A stretch of DNA of 64,000 bases from Micromonospora sp. MA102 (GTDB taxonomy: Bacteria > Actinomycetota > Actinomycetes > Mycobacteriales > Micromonosporaceae). The DNA is taken from NCBI RefSeq assembly GCF_025460765.1, contig NZ_JAMWEG010000009.1:124001-188000 (forward strand). Reading direction: 5' to 3'. The position numbers were made by a program, and so were the translations under genes. Below, in pieces: positions 43,984-52,727 of the stretch. Position 1 is the first letter of the stretch, and every line of letters starts with the position of its first letter. The notes under the pieces were generated by a model. The model was not told the origin of the DNA and made no database searches. It was given only the letters and a program-made list of their open reading frames with translations.

Positions 43984-46496
43984 GGGGTGGCGCTGCGGTT
44001 GCGTCCGCCGCCGGTGCGGCGGCCGGGCAGGCGGATCACCGCGCCGGCGTCGTGCAGCGGCGCGGCGAGGGCGCCCGGCCGCCCGCCGGCGCCGCGTTGG
44101 AGGGCGGCGAGGAGCGCGCCGGACGGCAGCGGCCGCGCGAACAGGTGGCCCTGCCCGGCGGCGCAGCCCAGCTCCCAGAGCGCCCGCCGCTGCGGCTCGC
44201 TCTCCACGCCCTCGGCCACCACGGTCAGGCCGAGGCTGCGGCCCAGGTCCAGGGTGGAGCGGATCACCGCGGCGGCCTCGGCAGCGCTCTCCATCGCGGT
44301 GACGAAGCTCCGGTCGATCTTCAGCTCGTGCACGGGGATCCGGGAGAGCAGCGAGAGCGAGGAGTAGCCGGTGCCGAAATCGTCCAGCGCCAGCCGTACG
44401 CCGGAGTCGCGGAGCCGGCTGAGCACCCGGTCGACGACGTCGAGCTGGCTGAGCGTCAGGGTCTCGGTCAGCTCCAGCACCAGCCGGTCCGGCGGCAGGT
44501 CGTGCGCCCGGAGCCGGGCCAGCACCGCGCCGGGGAAGCGGGCGTCGAGGAGACTGCGGGGCGACACGTTCACCGAGACCGGCAGGTCGAAGCCGGCGTC
44601 CCGCCAGGAGCCGGCGGCGATCAGCGCCTGGTCGAGGATCGCCTCGGCGAAGGCGGGCAGCAGGCCGGAGCGCTCGACCGCCTCCAGGAAGCGCAGCGGG
44701 TCGATCATGCCGTGCGTCGGGTGGTGCCAGCGGGCCAGCGCCTCCGCGCCGATCACCTCGCCGCTGCCCAGGTCGACGATCGGTTGGAAGTTGACGATGA
44801 ACTCGTGGTCGGCGACCGCCCGGGGCAGCTCGCCGCCGAGGGTGAGCCGGCCCAGATCGGCGGTGTCGCGGGTCGGTGCGTACGTGGCGACCCGCTGGCC
44901 GGCCCGCTTGGCCTGGTACATCGCCACGTCGGCGCGGCGCAGCAGCTCGGTCATGCCGCCGCTGGCCGGGGCGACCGCGATGCCGCCGCTGGCCTCCACG
45001 CTGATCCGCATGCCGTCCAGGTCGAGCGGCTCGTGCAGCGCGGCCAGCAGGGCCTCGGCCCGGTGCGCGGCGACCGCCGGGGCGGGCAGGCCGCGCAGCA
45101 GCACGGCGAACTCGTCGCCGCCGAGGCGGGCCACCAGGTCGTCACGGCGGGCCGCGCCGCGCAGCCGGTCGGCGACCTGGATCAGCACCCGGTCGCCGGC
45201 GCCGTGCCCCAGGGTGTCGTTGACCTCCTTGAAGTGGTTGAGGTCGATCAGCACCAGGGCGGTGACGCCGTCGGCGTGCCGGTTGGTGAGCTGCTCGGTG
45301 CCCTCGTCGAGCAGGTGCCGCCGGTTGGAGAGCCCGGTGAGCGCGTCGTGGGCGGCGGCGTACGCGTGCTCGTCGGCGATCCGGGCCAGTTCGGCGTACG
45401 CCTGGGCGTTGCGGACGGCCGTGCAGAGCGCCGAAGCGAAGGTGCGCAGGGTGTACTGCTCCCGTTCGGACAGGTCGATCTGCCCGGTGAACCGCAGTCG
45501 CAGTACGCCGAGGTCCACCGCCCGGTCGTGCCCCTCCAGCGCGACCGGCAGGACCCTGCCGTTCACCGCGCTCGGCTCGGGGGTCGCCCCGTCGTACGCG
45601 ATGCCGCCGGCGTTGCCGCGGACCGTGCGCCCCCGGTCGCGCAGCTCGATCTCGACCTCGTCGGCCGAGAAGAGCTCGGCGGCCTCGGTGACGGCGGTGG
45701 TCAGCACCTGGTTGAGGTCGACGACGTTGAGTGCGTCGGTGGCCCGGGCGAGCCTCTGCCAGGCCTGCTGCTCGGTGCGCGTGCGGACCCGCGTCGAGTA
45801 GGCGAGGTGCAGGCTGAGCACCAAGGGCGGCACGGCGAGCAGCAGCCGGGGGTCGGCCCGGAGGATGAGCACGGTGCAGGCGGCCACCACGAACCGGACG
45901 GCGAAACCGGCGAGCCGCAGATCCAGGTCGTCGCGGAACTGCCGGAGGATGCGGGTGCCGGAGGCGAGTGCGATGACCGGCATCGCCAGCAGGTCGTCGA
46001 GGAGCGCCGCGACCAGGTAGACGATGCTCAGGGTGCCGATGAGGCTACCGACCGGTGGCGCTGTGCCGGGCCAGTGAAGGAACCCGGCGACGGCCACGGT
46101 TCCCCCGGCGATCAGCACGTTCTTGCCGATGCCGAAGGCCGCCTTGATGGCCGGCAGGCGCAGCACGGCGGAGGCGCCGGCGACGCCCAGAACGGTGGCC
46201 ACGACGACCCAGGAGGCCGGGCTGATCGCCACGCCGATCACGATGGCCGTCTCGACCCACGCGATGGAATGGGTGGTCGACCGGATCCGGACCGACGTCT
46301 TGACGACCCCGCCGACCGCGATCATGAAGGCCAGCGTGACGAACGTGGCCACGTCCCGGACGGAGCTGGGTGGGGTTCGTGCCAGGAACACCATCGCGGT
46401 GATCGCCACCGCTGACGCGAGGACGACGATGAGACCGACGAGCGTCAGCAGGTGCCGATCGGTCTCAACATCGCGTCGTCCGTCGGTGTGGCTCAC
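43980..46496 (-). CDS. Membrane GGDEF-EAL protein, c-di-GMP turnover (838 aa)
   Basis: The N-terminal 240 residues have six to eight membrane helices, a MASE-like sensor. A GAF-like domain follows at about 250-370 with LNQVLTTAVTEAAELFSADEVEIEL. The GGDEF domain has an intact RLGGDEFAVLLRG (about 456-468), and the EAL domain has an intact GAEALARWHHP (about 579), DDFGTGYSSL and KIDRSFV. Both diguanylate cyclase and phosphodiesterase sites look usable, so net activity cannot be predicted. It heads the operon with the glycosyltransferase-like, PRTase and zinc-ribbon genes. It is divergent from the AfsR-like gene. Confidence 0.92.
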   Translation of the reverse strand: MSHTDGRRDVETDRHLLTLVGLIVVLASAVAITAMVFLARTPPSSVRDVATFVTLAFMIAVGGVVKTSVRIRSTTHSIAWVETAIVIGVAISPASWVVVATVLGVAGASAVLRLPAIKAAFGIGKNVLIAGGTVAVAGFLHWPGTAPPVGSLIGTLSIVYLVAALLDDLLAMPVIALASGTRILRQFRDDLDLRLAGFAVRFVVAACTVLILRADPRLLLAVPPLVLSLHLAYSTRVRTRTEQQAWQRLARATDALNVVDLNQVLTTAVTEAAELFSADEVEIELRDRGRTVRGNAGGIAYDGATPEPSAVNGRVLPVALEGHDRAVDLGVLRLRFTGQIDLSEREQYTLRTFASALCTAVRNAQAYAELARIADEHAYAAAHDALTGLSNRRHLLDEGTEQLTNRHADGVTALVLIDLNHFKEVNDTLGHGAGDRVLIQVADRLRGAARRDDLVARLGGDEFAVLLRGLPAPAVAAHRAEALLAALHEPLDLDGMRISVEASGGIAVAPASGGMTELLRRADVAMYQAKRAGQRVATYAPTRDTADLGRLTLGGELPRAVADHEFIVNFQPIVDLGSGEVIGAEALARWHHPTHGMIDPLRFLEAVERSGLLPAFAEAILDQALIAAGSWRDAGFDLPVSVNVSPRSLLDARFPGAVLARLRAHDLPPDRLVLELTETLTLSQLDVVDRVLSRLRDSGVRLALDDFGTGYSSLSLLSRIPVHELKIDRSFVTAMESAAEAAAVIRSTLDLGRSLGLTVVAEGVESEPQRRALWELGCAAGQGHLFARPLPSGALLAALQRGAGGRPGALAAPLHDAGAVIRLPGRRTGGGRNRSATP

Positions 46497-47039
46497 CCGG
46501 CTCCAGTAGGTGAACGGCTGAAGCCCGGACCGGCATCAACCAGCAGGTTCGATGCCAGGAGCCTACCGCGAGGGATTCTCGGGGTGAAGCCCCGCAGTTT
46601 CAGTGCCACTCGCTGCCGCGCATCGCCCGACTCCTTCCGGCTCTCTTTCGAAGCGTTCGAAGGTTCCGTAAACCTCGAATGCAGCTTAGGAGTCAGGGGT
46701 GTCCAGTCAGAAGAGATAAATGTCGGTATGCGCAATATTAGCCAACACTGTGGTGGTATATGACGGTCTGTCCATGGCGGTTATGCGGAGCGGAGTGAGC
46801 CCTATCCCGCACGTGCCCGGCCGGTAGCCGAGCGCGACCGCATCGCTGTGGGACTTGCACCTTGCTAGTCAGCCTGGACAGTTGCTGCACTATTTTCAAC
46901 CTCTCCTTGGTTGACGGTTCGAGCCGGAATGGGCGACGCACGTGCGTAAATACCCCGTAGCGGGCCGGTGGCTCGGCGCGACCGTCGGTAGAATTCCGAC
47001 GCGATCGATTGAGGTGCACTAAATCCGGAGTCGTCCGAC
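46497..47039. other. Lower-GC divergent promoter region
   Basis: This 543-base gap separates the GGDEF-EAL and AfsR-like genes. It is clearly more A/T-rich than its surroundings around 46650-46930 and holds a small dyad, TCAACC (46896-46901) with GGTTGA (46909-46914). A short open frame across 46452-46763 has no ribosome-binding site or family match and is not called. Confidence 0.6.
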
Positions 47040-50000
47040 GTGGATATTCGAGTCCTGGGTGGTCTCGCCGTACGGACCGAGGACGGATATGTGCACCTCG
47101 GCACACCAAAACAGCAGCTCGTGTTCGCCATGCTCGCCGTGCAGGTGGGCCGGCTGGTCACCCTGGACGGACTGGTGGACGAGCTGTGGCCGGAGGAGCC
47201 GCCTCGCTCCGCTGTTCCCAACGTGCGGACCTACGCCGCGAATCTCCGCCGCAGCATCGAAGCGGCGACCGCCGGGCTTGTGTCGGTGGTCCGGGCACAG
47301 GGCGGCTACCGCCTCGGGGCGGAGCCGAGCCGGGTCGACCTGGTCCGGGTCGGCAGCGGGTGGCGCCGTGCGCGCGAGTTGGCCGAGGCGGGTGAACCGG
47401 CCGAAGCCGCGGCGCTGCTCACGGAGATGATCGAAGTCTGGCCGGAGCCGTTCCTGGCCGGGCTGCCGCTGGGTCCCACTCTGACCGCACGGCGCGAGGA
47501 GGTGGCCCGCGAGCGGCAGGCAGCCGTGGAGCTGCTCGCCGAGCTGCGACTGGGCAGCGGCAGCGCGGACCTGGCCCTCCCGATCCTGCGTGCCCACGCG
47601 TCGCGGTATCCGCTGCGCGAACCCGCCCAGGCCCTGCTCATGCGGGCGCTCATCCGCACCGACGACCTCAGCGGAGCGCTCGCCGTCTACCAGGCCGCGC
47701 GCGACGCGCTCGCCGAGCAGCTCGGCGTGCCACCCGGGCCCGAGTTGGAACGGGTCCACCGTGCCGCGCTCGACGCCCGGCGAATGCGGCGGAGGTTCGC
47801 GGGCGGCCCGCTGGAAGCCGCTGCGGGCGCCGGGAACGAGGACGTCGGCCGGGGTCCGAACTGGCTGCCCCGCGTGGTGCCGGATTTCGTCGGACGGCGG
47901 GAGGTTATCGAGCGGACGCTCGGCGACATCGCCGCCGACGAGGCGCGGCCGGTGGTGCGGGTGATCGACGGCATGGCGGGCTGCGGCAAGACGACCCTCG
48001 CGGTCCACCTCGCCCACCGACTCGCGGGCCGGTTTCCTGGCGGGCAACTGTTCATCGACCTGGGTGGCCATGCGGAGGGCGCGCCGGTCGCACCCGCATC
48101 CGCACTGGTCACCCTGCTCCGCCAGCTCGGTCTGCCGGCCGGTCGGATCCCCGGGGACCTGCCCGACCGGATCGAGATGTGGCGGCGGGAACTCGCCCTC
48201 CGCAGGGCCGTGGTGGTGCTCGACAACGCCGCGGACAGCGCGCAGGTCGAGCCCTTGCTGCCCGTCACCGGTCATGCCGTGGTCCTGGTGACCAGCCGGC
48301 GTCGGCTCCTGGCGCTCACCGAGCGGCCTCCGGTGTCGCTTCCCGTGTTACCCGAGCCCGAAGCGTTGGCCCTGCTCACGTCCCTGGTCGGCGAGCAGCG
48401 GGTCGGGGCCGATCCCGACGGGGCGGCGGAGATGGTGCGCATCTGCGGTGGGCTGCCGCTGGCCATCCGGTTGGCCGGCACCCGGCTGGCCCATCGCCCG
48501 GCGTGGACCATGTCCGACATGGTTCGCCGGCTGGCGGGGAAGCCGGCGTTCCTCCCCCGGTTGCAGGCGGAGGCGCGGACCGTGGTCGAGGCCTTCGCCG
48601 AGTCGTACGAGCCGCTGGACGGCGCAGCCAGGCGCGTCTTCCGGTCCTTGGGACTGGTCGCCGCGGGTCACTTCGACACCGCCATGGTGGGCGCGCTCAC
48701 CGACCTGCCACTGGACGAGGCCGCCGACCTGATCGACGAACTGGTCGACCGGCACCTGGTGGAGGAGATCGCCGATGGGCGCTACCGCCTGCACGACCTG
48801 ATGCGACAGTACGCCTACGAACTGTCGCTGCAGGCGGACCCGGAACCGACCCGGAAAGCGGCGGTGGCGGGGCTCCTCGATCACCTCCTGCATTCGGTCG
48901 TGGTGGTCTCCGCGCCGATGGAGGAGAAGCGCCTGGTCGACCGGAACCTCCGCCTGAAGGCGCCGCTGCGCCCCGACCTGCTCGCGGCGCGGCTGCCCGG
49001 TGACCTGGAGTGGCTGGAGGAGCAGCGCCTCAATCTGAACTCCCTCGTCCGGCAGGCCGCCCGCGAGGGTCACGAGGCGGTGGCGTGGCGGCTGGCCCGG
49101 GCGGCCTGGCGCTTCTTCTACATGCGCAGCTACTTCGACGACATCTCCGCCACGCACGGCGAAGGGCTGGTCGCGGCACGCCGGACGGGAGATCGGCACG
49201 CCGTCGCCCTCATGCACAACTACCTCGCCTCGGCCCGCGTGCGTAACGGCGCTTACCAGGAGGCGTCGGCCCACCTGCGCGAGGTGGTGTCGATCCGGGC
49301 GGAACTCGGCGACGTCGAGGGCACGGATCGTGCGCGGGTGAACCTGGGTGTCGTGTACTGGCTGACCGGCCGCATCCAGGACTCGCTCGAGGTCAACCAG
49401 GCCGCGGTGCGGGCCGGGGCCCTGGACACTCTGCCCGTGCTGCCCAACCTGGGCCTGACCCTGCGCGTCCTGGGCCGGCACGACGAGTCCATGGCCGTCC
49501 ATCGGCTGCACCTCTTCGTCGCCCGGGTCAGAGGGGATCTGTTCCACCTGTCCAACGCGCTCGGTCACCTCGGCGGCGTCCGCTACCGCCTCGGCCAGAA
49601 CGCGCAGGCGGAACGCCTGCTCCGGGCCTCCCTGGCGCTGCGGGACCGCACCGGCAACGGGTACGCCCGGGCCGAGACCCTCAGCGACCTGGCCGGCACC
49701 TACCGGCACCTGGGCCGGCTCGACGAGGCGCTGCGGCACCATCACGCCGCGATCGAGGCGGCGGCCAACGCCGGCGAACGCCACGTCCAGGCCGAGGCCC
49801 GCAACGAACTGGCCATGACACTGCGGGTCGCCGGGCGGCACGAGGAGTCGATGGCCATGTTCCATCAGGCGCTCGACATCGCCACCCGCATCGCACACCC
49901 CTATGAGCAGGGCCGGGCGCTCAGCGGCCTCGCCGAACACCTGGCGGACACGGATCCCGAGGAGGCACGCCGGTACCGGCGGCGGGCCCTGGCGATCTTC

Positions 50001-50072
50001 GAGCGGATGGGCGTACCTGAGCAGCACGAGATCCGCCGGCTGCTGGCAGAGGTCTCGTCGGACCGGGTCTGA
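47040..50072 (+). CDS. AfsR/SARP-type regulator with NB-ARC and TPR domains (1010 aa)
   Basis: An OmpR-like winged helix (about 1-90, starting MDIRVLGGLAVRTEDG) and a BTAD domain (about 95-245, with RYPLREPAQALLMRALIR) form the SARP module. The NB-ARC switch ATPase has the P-loop GMAGCGKTTLAVHLAH (from about 311), a Walker B VVVLDNAAD and GLPLAIRLAG. From about 640 to 1000 there are TPR-like repeats with LGVVYWLTGR, LGHLGGVRYRLG and LAGTYRHLGR. Such proteins activate secondary-metabolite genes in response to ATP and partner signals. No biosynthetic cluster is next to it here. The GTG start gives no strong ribosome-binding site. Confidence 0.9.
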   Translation: MDIRVLGGLAVRTEDGYVHLGTPKQQLVFAMLAVQVGRLVTLDGLVDELWPEEPPRSAVPNVRTYAANLRRSIEAATAGLVSVVRAQGGYRLGAEPSRVDLVRVGSGWRRARELAEAGEPAEAAALLTEMIEVWPEPFLAGLPLGPTLTARREEVARERQAAVELLAELRLGSGSADLALPILRAHASRYPLREPAQALLMRALIRTDDLSGALAVYQAARDALAEQLGVPPGPELERVHRAALDARRMRRRFAGGPLEAAAGAGNEDVGRGPNWLPRVVPDFVGRREVIERTLGDIAADEARPVVRVIDGMAGCGKTTLAVHLAHRLAGRFPGGQLFIDLGGHAEGAPVAPASALVTLLRQLGLPAGRIPGDLPDRIEMWRRELALRRAVVVLDNAADSAQVEPLLPVTGHAVVLVTSRRRLLALTERPPVSLPVLPEPEALALLTSLVGEQRVGADPDGAAEMVRICGGLPLAIRLAGTRLAHRPAWTMSDMVRRLAGKPAFLPRLQAEARTVVEAFAESYEPLDGAARRVFRSLGLVAAGHFDTAMVGALTDLPLDEAADLIDELVDRHLVEEIADGRYRLHDLMRQYAYELSLQADPEPTRKAAVAGLLDHLLHSVVVVSAPMEEKRLVDRNLRLKAPLRPDLLAARLPGDLEWLEEQRLNLNSLVRQAAREGHEAVAWRLARAAWRFFYMRSYFDDISATHGEGLVAARRTGDRHAVALMHNYLASARVRNGAYQEASAHLREVVSIRAELGDVEGTDRARVNLGVVYWLTGRIQDSLEVNQAAVRAGALDTLPVLPNLGLTLRVLGRHDESMAVHRLHLFVARVRGDLFHLSNALGHLGGVRYRLGQNAQAERLLRASLALRDRTGNGYARAETLSDLAGTYRHLGRLDEALRHHHAAIEAAANAGERHVQAEARNELAMTLRVAGRHEESMAMFHQALDIATRIAHPYEQGRALSGLAEHLADTDPEEARRYRRRALAIFERMGVPEQHEIRRLLAEVSSDRV

Positions 50073-50213
50073 GTGGGTTTATCGATTTCTTATCGCCCGG
50101 CTCGTTAGCGTCGCGGCATGTCGGCCAACGGGGGCGGTCCACTTCACGGGGGACCCGGCCGACCAGGCCCCCGCCGTCCGGTTTCCCCCCCAGCGAATCG
50201 ACGGCGGGCAGGT

Positions 50214-50246
50214 GCGGGAGGGGTGCCGCGGGGTGCCCCTCCCCGC
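50214..50246 (+). terminator. Weak candidate terminator after the AfsR-like gene
   Basis: GGAGGGG near 50217-50223 can pair with CCCCTCC near 50237-50243, with further partial pairing on both sides. No T-tract follows, so the call is tentative. Confidence 0.3.
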
Positions 50247-50264
50247 CGACGGCCCCGACACGCA

Positions 50265-50283
50265 CGTCCGGTCGTACCGGACG
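50265..50283. promoter_or_regulatory. 8-bp perfect dyad in front of moaC
   Basis: CGTCCGGT (50265-50272) and ACCGGACG (50276-50283) are exact complements separated by CGT. It ends two bases before the likely -10 hexamer and 15 bases before the GTG. It could be an operator. Confidence 0.45.
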
Positions 50284-50285
50284 GA

Positions 50286-50291
50286 TAGGCT
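50286..50291 (+). promoter_or_regulatory. Likely -10 element of leaderless moaC transcript
   Basis: TAGGCT lies seven bases before the GTG at 50299 with no ribosome-binding site between. Confidence 0.5.
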
Positions 50292-50298
50292 CGCGGCC

Positions 50299-50790
50299 GT
50301 GACCGAACCCGCGCAGCTCACCCACGTCGACCCGGCCGGCGCGGCCCGGATGGTCGACGTCTCCGCCAAGGCGATCTCCGGCCGGCTCGCGGTCGCCGCC
50401 GGCCGGCTCCGCACCACCGCCGAGGTGGTGGACCTGCTCCGCCGCGACGGGCTGCCCAAGGGTGACGCCCTGGCCGTCGGCCGGCTCGCCGGGATCATGG
50501 GGGCCAAGCGCACGCCCGACCTGATCCCGCTCTGCCACCCCATCGCCCTGCACGGTGTCACCGTCGACCTGCGCCTCACCGACGACACCGTCGAGATCAC
50601 CGCCACGGCGCGGACCGCCGACCGGACGGGCGTCGAGATGGAGGCGCTCACCGCGGTGGCCGTCGCCGGGCTCGCCCTGGTCGACATGGTCAAGGCGGTG
50701 GACCCGGCGGCCTCCGTGGACGCGGTCCGGGTCCTGCGCAAGGAGGGCGGCAAGACCGGCGAGTGGGTCCGGCCGGAGGACCGGCCGTGA
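50299..50790 (+). CDS. moaC: Cyclic pyranopterin monophosphate synthase MoaC (163 aa)
   Basis: Second step of molybdenum cofactor synthesis, making cPMP from the MoaA product. THVDPAGAARMVDVSAK, MGAKRTPDLIPLCHPIAL, EMEALTAVAVAGLALVDMVKAVD and GGKTGEW are all present, with the active-site Lys and His of the family. GTG at 50299 is chosen from similarity and the TAGGCT upstream. Its stop overlaps the start of the next gene in GTGA. Confidence 0.96.
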   Translation: MTEPAQLTHVDPAGAARMVDVSAKAISGRLAVAAGRLRTTAEVVDLLRRDGLPKGDALAVGRLAGIMGAKRTPDLIPLCHPIALHGVTVDLRLTDDTVEITATARTADRTGVEMEALTAVAVAGLALVDMVKAVDPAASVDAVRVLRKEGGKTGEWVRPEDRP

Positions 50791-51257
50791 TCCGGGCCCG
50801 GGTGATCGTCGCCTCGAACCGGGCGGCCGCCGGGGTCTACGCGGACACCAGCGGCCCGCTGCTCGTCGCCGGCCTGCGGGAGCTGGGCTGCGAGGCCGAC
50901 GAGCCGGTGGTGGTGCCCGACGGCGAGCCGGTCGGCGCGGCGCTTCGGGCGGCCCGCGACGAGGGCGTCGACGTGGTGCTGACCAGCGGCGGCACCGGTG
51001 TCACCCCGACCGACCGCACCCCCGAGGTGACCCGCCCGCTGCTCGACTACGAGATCCCCGGGATCGCCGAGGCGATCCGGGCGCACAGCCGGGACGCCGT
51101 GCCGACGGCCGCGCTCTCCCGCGGGCTGGCCGGGGTGGCCGGCCGGATGCTGGTCGTCAACCTGCCCGGGTCGCGGGGCGGGGCGAAGGACGGGTTGGCG
51201 GTGCTCGGGCCGATCCTGCGGCACACCGTCGACCAGCTCCGCGGCGGCGACCACTGA
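50787..51257 (+). CDS. MogA/MoaB-family molybdopterin adenylyltransferase (156 aa)
   Basis: Adenylates molybdopterin before metal insertion. Family motifs visible are VIVASNRAAAGVYADTSGPLL, VVLTSGGTGVTPTDRTPEV and LPGSRGGAKDGLAVL. The length is normal. The GTG start overlaps the moaC stop. Mog and MoaB cannot be told apart from sequence alone here. The moeA gene follows 37 bases later. Confidence 0.92.
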   Translation: MIRARVIVASNRAAAGVYADTSGPLLVAGLRELGCEADEPVVVPDGEPVGAALRAARDEGVDVVLTSGGTGVTPTDRTPEVTRPLLDYEIPGIAEAIRAHSRDAVPTAALSRGLAGVAGRMLVVNLPGSRGGAKDGLAVLGPILRHTVDQLRGGDH

Positions 51258-51282
51258 CCACACACCCCCGCCGCGCCGGCGC

Positions 51283-51288
51283 TAGGCT
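51283..51288 (+). promoter_or_regulatory. Likely -10 element of leaderless moeA transcript
   Basis: TAGGCT lies six bases before the ATG at 51295, so the transcript would start at or next to the A of ATG. It implies a promoter inside the moa gene group. Confidence 0.5.
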
Positions 51289-51294
51289 CGGCCG

Positions 51295-52554
51295 ATGAGC
51301 ACGGAAACCGCAGCCGCCGCGGCCGGGGTCGCCGCGCCGCCGCCGGCCGGGTGGGAGGAGGCCCGCTCCCGGGTGTACGCGGTGGGTCTCGCCGCCGCGC
51401 TCCCCACGGTCGGCCGGCCGCTCGCCGACGCCGACGGGCACACCCTGGCCGAGCCGCTGACGACGCGTACCGACCTGCCCGCGTTCCCGACCTCCAGCGT
51501 GGACGGCTGGGCGGTGTGCGGGGATGGCCCGTGGCAGGTGGTCGGCCGGGTGCTCGCGGGGCAGACCCCACCCCCGTTGGAGGCCGCCGGCAGCACGGTG
51601 GAGATCGCCACCGGCGCCATGGTCCCCGAGGGCACGACGGCGATCCTCCGGATCGAGGAGTCGACCCGGACCGCCGACGGCCGGGTGGCCGGCACGCCCC
51701 GTCCGGTGCCGGAGTGGCGGCAGCCGGGCGAGGAGGCGTACGCCGGGGAGGAGCTGCTGCCCGCCGGCACGCCCGTCGACCCGGCGGTGATCGGCCTGGC
51801 CGCCTCCTGCGGGCACGACACCCTGCGGGTCCGCCGCCGGCCGCGCGCCGCGCTGCTGGTCTTCGGTGACGAACTACTGACTGCGGGCCCGCCGGGGGCC
51901 GGCCGGGTCCGCGACGCGCTCGGCCCGGCGGTGCCCGCCTGGCTGCGTCGGTACGGCTGCCAGGTGCGCCCGGCCGACGTGGTCGGTCCGGTGGCCGACA
52001 CCCTCCCCGCCCACGTGGCCGCGCTGCGCGCCGCGCTCGCCGACGCAGATCTGGTCTGCACCACGGGCGGCACCATGCACGGCCCGGTCGACCACCTGCA
52101 CCCGACGCTGGAGACGCTCGGCGCCGACTACGTCGTGAACACCGTGGCGGTCCGGCCGGGCTTCCCGATGCTGCTGGCCCGGCTGGTGGACGGCGACGGC
52201 CGGGTGCGCTTCGTGGCCGGCCTGCCGGGCAACCCGCAGTCCGCGATCGTCGCGCTGGTGTCGCTGGTCGCGCCGCTGCTCGCCGGCCTGCAGGGCCGGC
52301 CGATGCCGGTGCTGCCGCAGGTCACCCTGGCCGAGCCGGTCCCGGGCCGGGGCGACCACACCCACCTCGCCCTGGTGCGGTGGGACCGGGTGGCCGGCAC
52401 CGCGCACCCGGTCCGCCACGTCGGCTCGGCGATGCTGCGCGGCCTGGCCGGCGCGGACGGCTTCGCGGTGATCCGGCCGGGCACCAGCGGCGCGGCGGGC
52501 GACCGGGTGCCGCTCGTACCGCTGCCGCTGACCCCCGGGGAGCGGGCATGGTGA
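51295..52554 (+). CDS. moeA: Molybdopterin molybdenumtransferase MoeA (419 aa)
   Basis: Inserts molybdenum into adenylated molybdopterin. The N-terminal part has PAFPTSSVDGWAV and IATGAMVPEGTTAILRIEE. The MoCF-binding domain has LLVFGDEL, then TTGGTMHGPVDHLHPTLE and VAGLPGNPQSAIVAL. The length is normal. Its last codons run into the first copy of the 59-bp repeat, with the stop TGA at 52552-52554 formed from the repeat's GTGAGC. Confidence 0.95.
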   Translation: MSTETAAAAAGVAAPPPAGWEEARSRVYAVGLAAALPTVGRPLADADGHTLAEPLTTRTDLPAFPTSSVDGWAVCGDGPWQVVGRVLAGQTPPPLEAAGSTVEIATGAMVPEGTTAILRIEESTRTADGRVAGTPRPVPEWRQPGEEAYAGEELLPAGTPVDPAVIGLAASCGHDTLRVRRRPRAALLVFGDELLTAGPPGAGRVRDALGPAVPAWLRRYGCQVRPADVVGPVADTLPAHVAALRAALADADLVCTTGGTMHGPVDHLHPTLETLGADYVVNTVAVRPGFPMLLARLVDGDGRVRFVAGLPGNPQSAIVALVSLVAPLLAGLQGRPMPVLPQVTLAEPVPGRGDHTHLALVRWDRVAGTAHPVRHVGSAMLRGLAGADGFAVIRPGTSGAAGDRVPLVPLPLTPGERAW

Positions 52555-52727
52555 GCGCGAGGAGTGAGCCGGGGTTGCGAGCCCCGCAGTCGCGAACCGG
52601 GGAGGAATGGTGAGCGCGAGGAGTGAGCCGGGGTTGCGAGCCCCGCAGTCGCGAACCGGGGAGGAATGGTGAGCGCGAGGAGTGAGCCGGGGTTGCGAGC
52701 CCCGCAGTCGCGAACCGGGGGGGAACA
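52551..52727 (+). repeat. Three tandem 59-bp repeats carrying a ribosome-binding site and start codon
   Basis: Copies at 52551-52609, 52610-52668 and 52669-52727. Copies one and two are identical; copy three differs at three bases near its end. Each begins GTGAGCGCGAGGAGTGAGCC and ends with GGGGAGGAATG or its variant, so each carries a Shine-Dalgarno-like GGAGGA followed by ATGGTG. The moaE gene starts with GTGAGCG at 52728, exactly one period further on. An imperfect inverted repeat (GCCGGGGTTGCGA against TCGCGAACCGGGG) lies inside each unit. Confidence 0.92.

Noticed and set aside
46452-46763. A 103-codon gene in the GGDEF-EAL / AfsR gap
   Set aside because: It starts inside the opposite gene, lacks a ribosome-binding site and shows no known domain.
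46905-46930. A GGTTCGA-like run resembling a tRNA T-arm
   Set aside because: No acceptor, D or anticodon stems can be folded around it.
52551-52727. The 59-bp repeats as a CRISPR array
   Set aside because: The units abut with no unique spacers and there are no cas genes.
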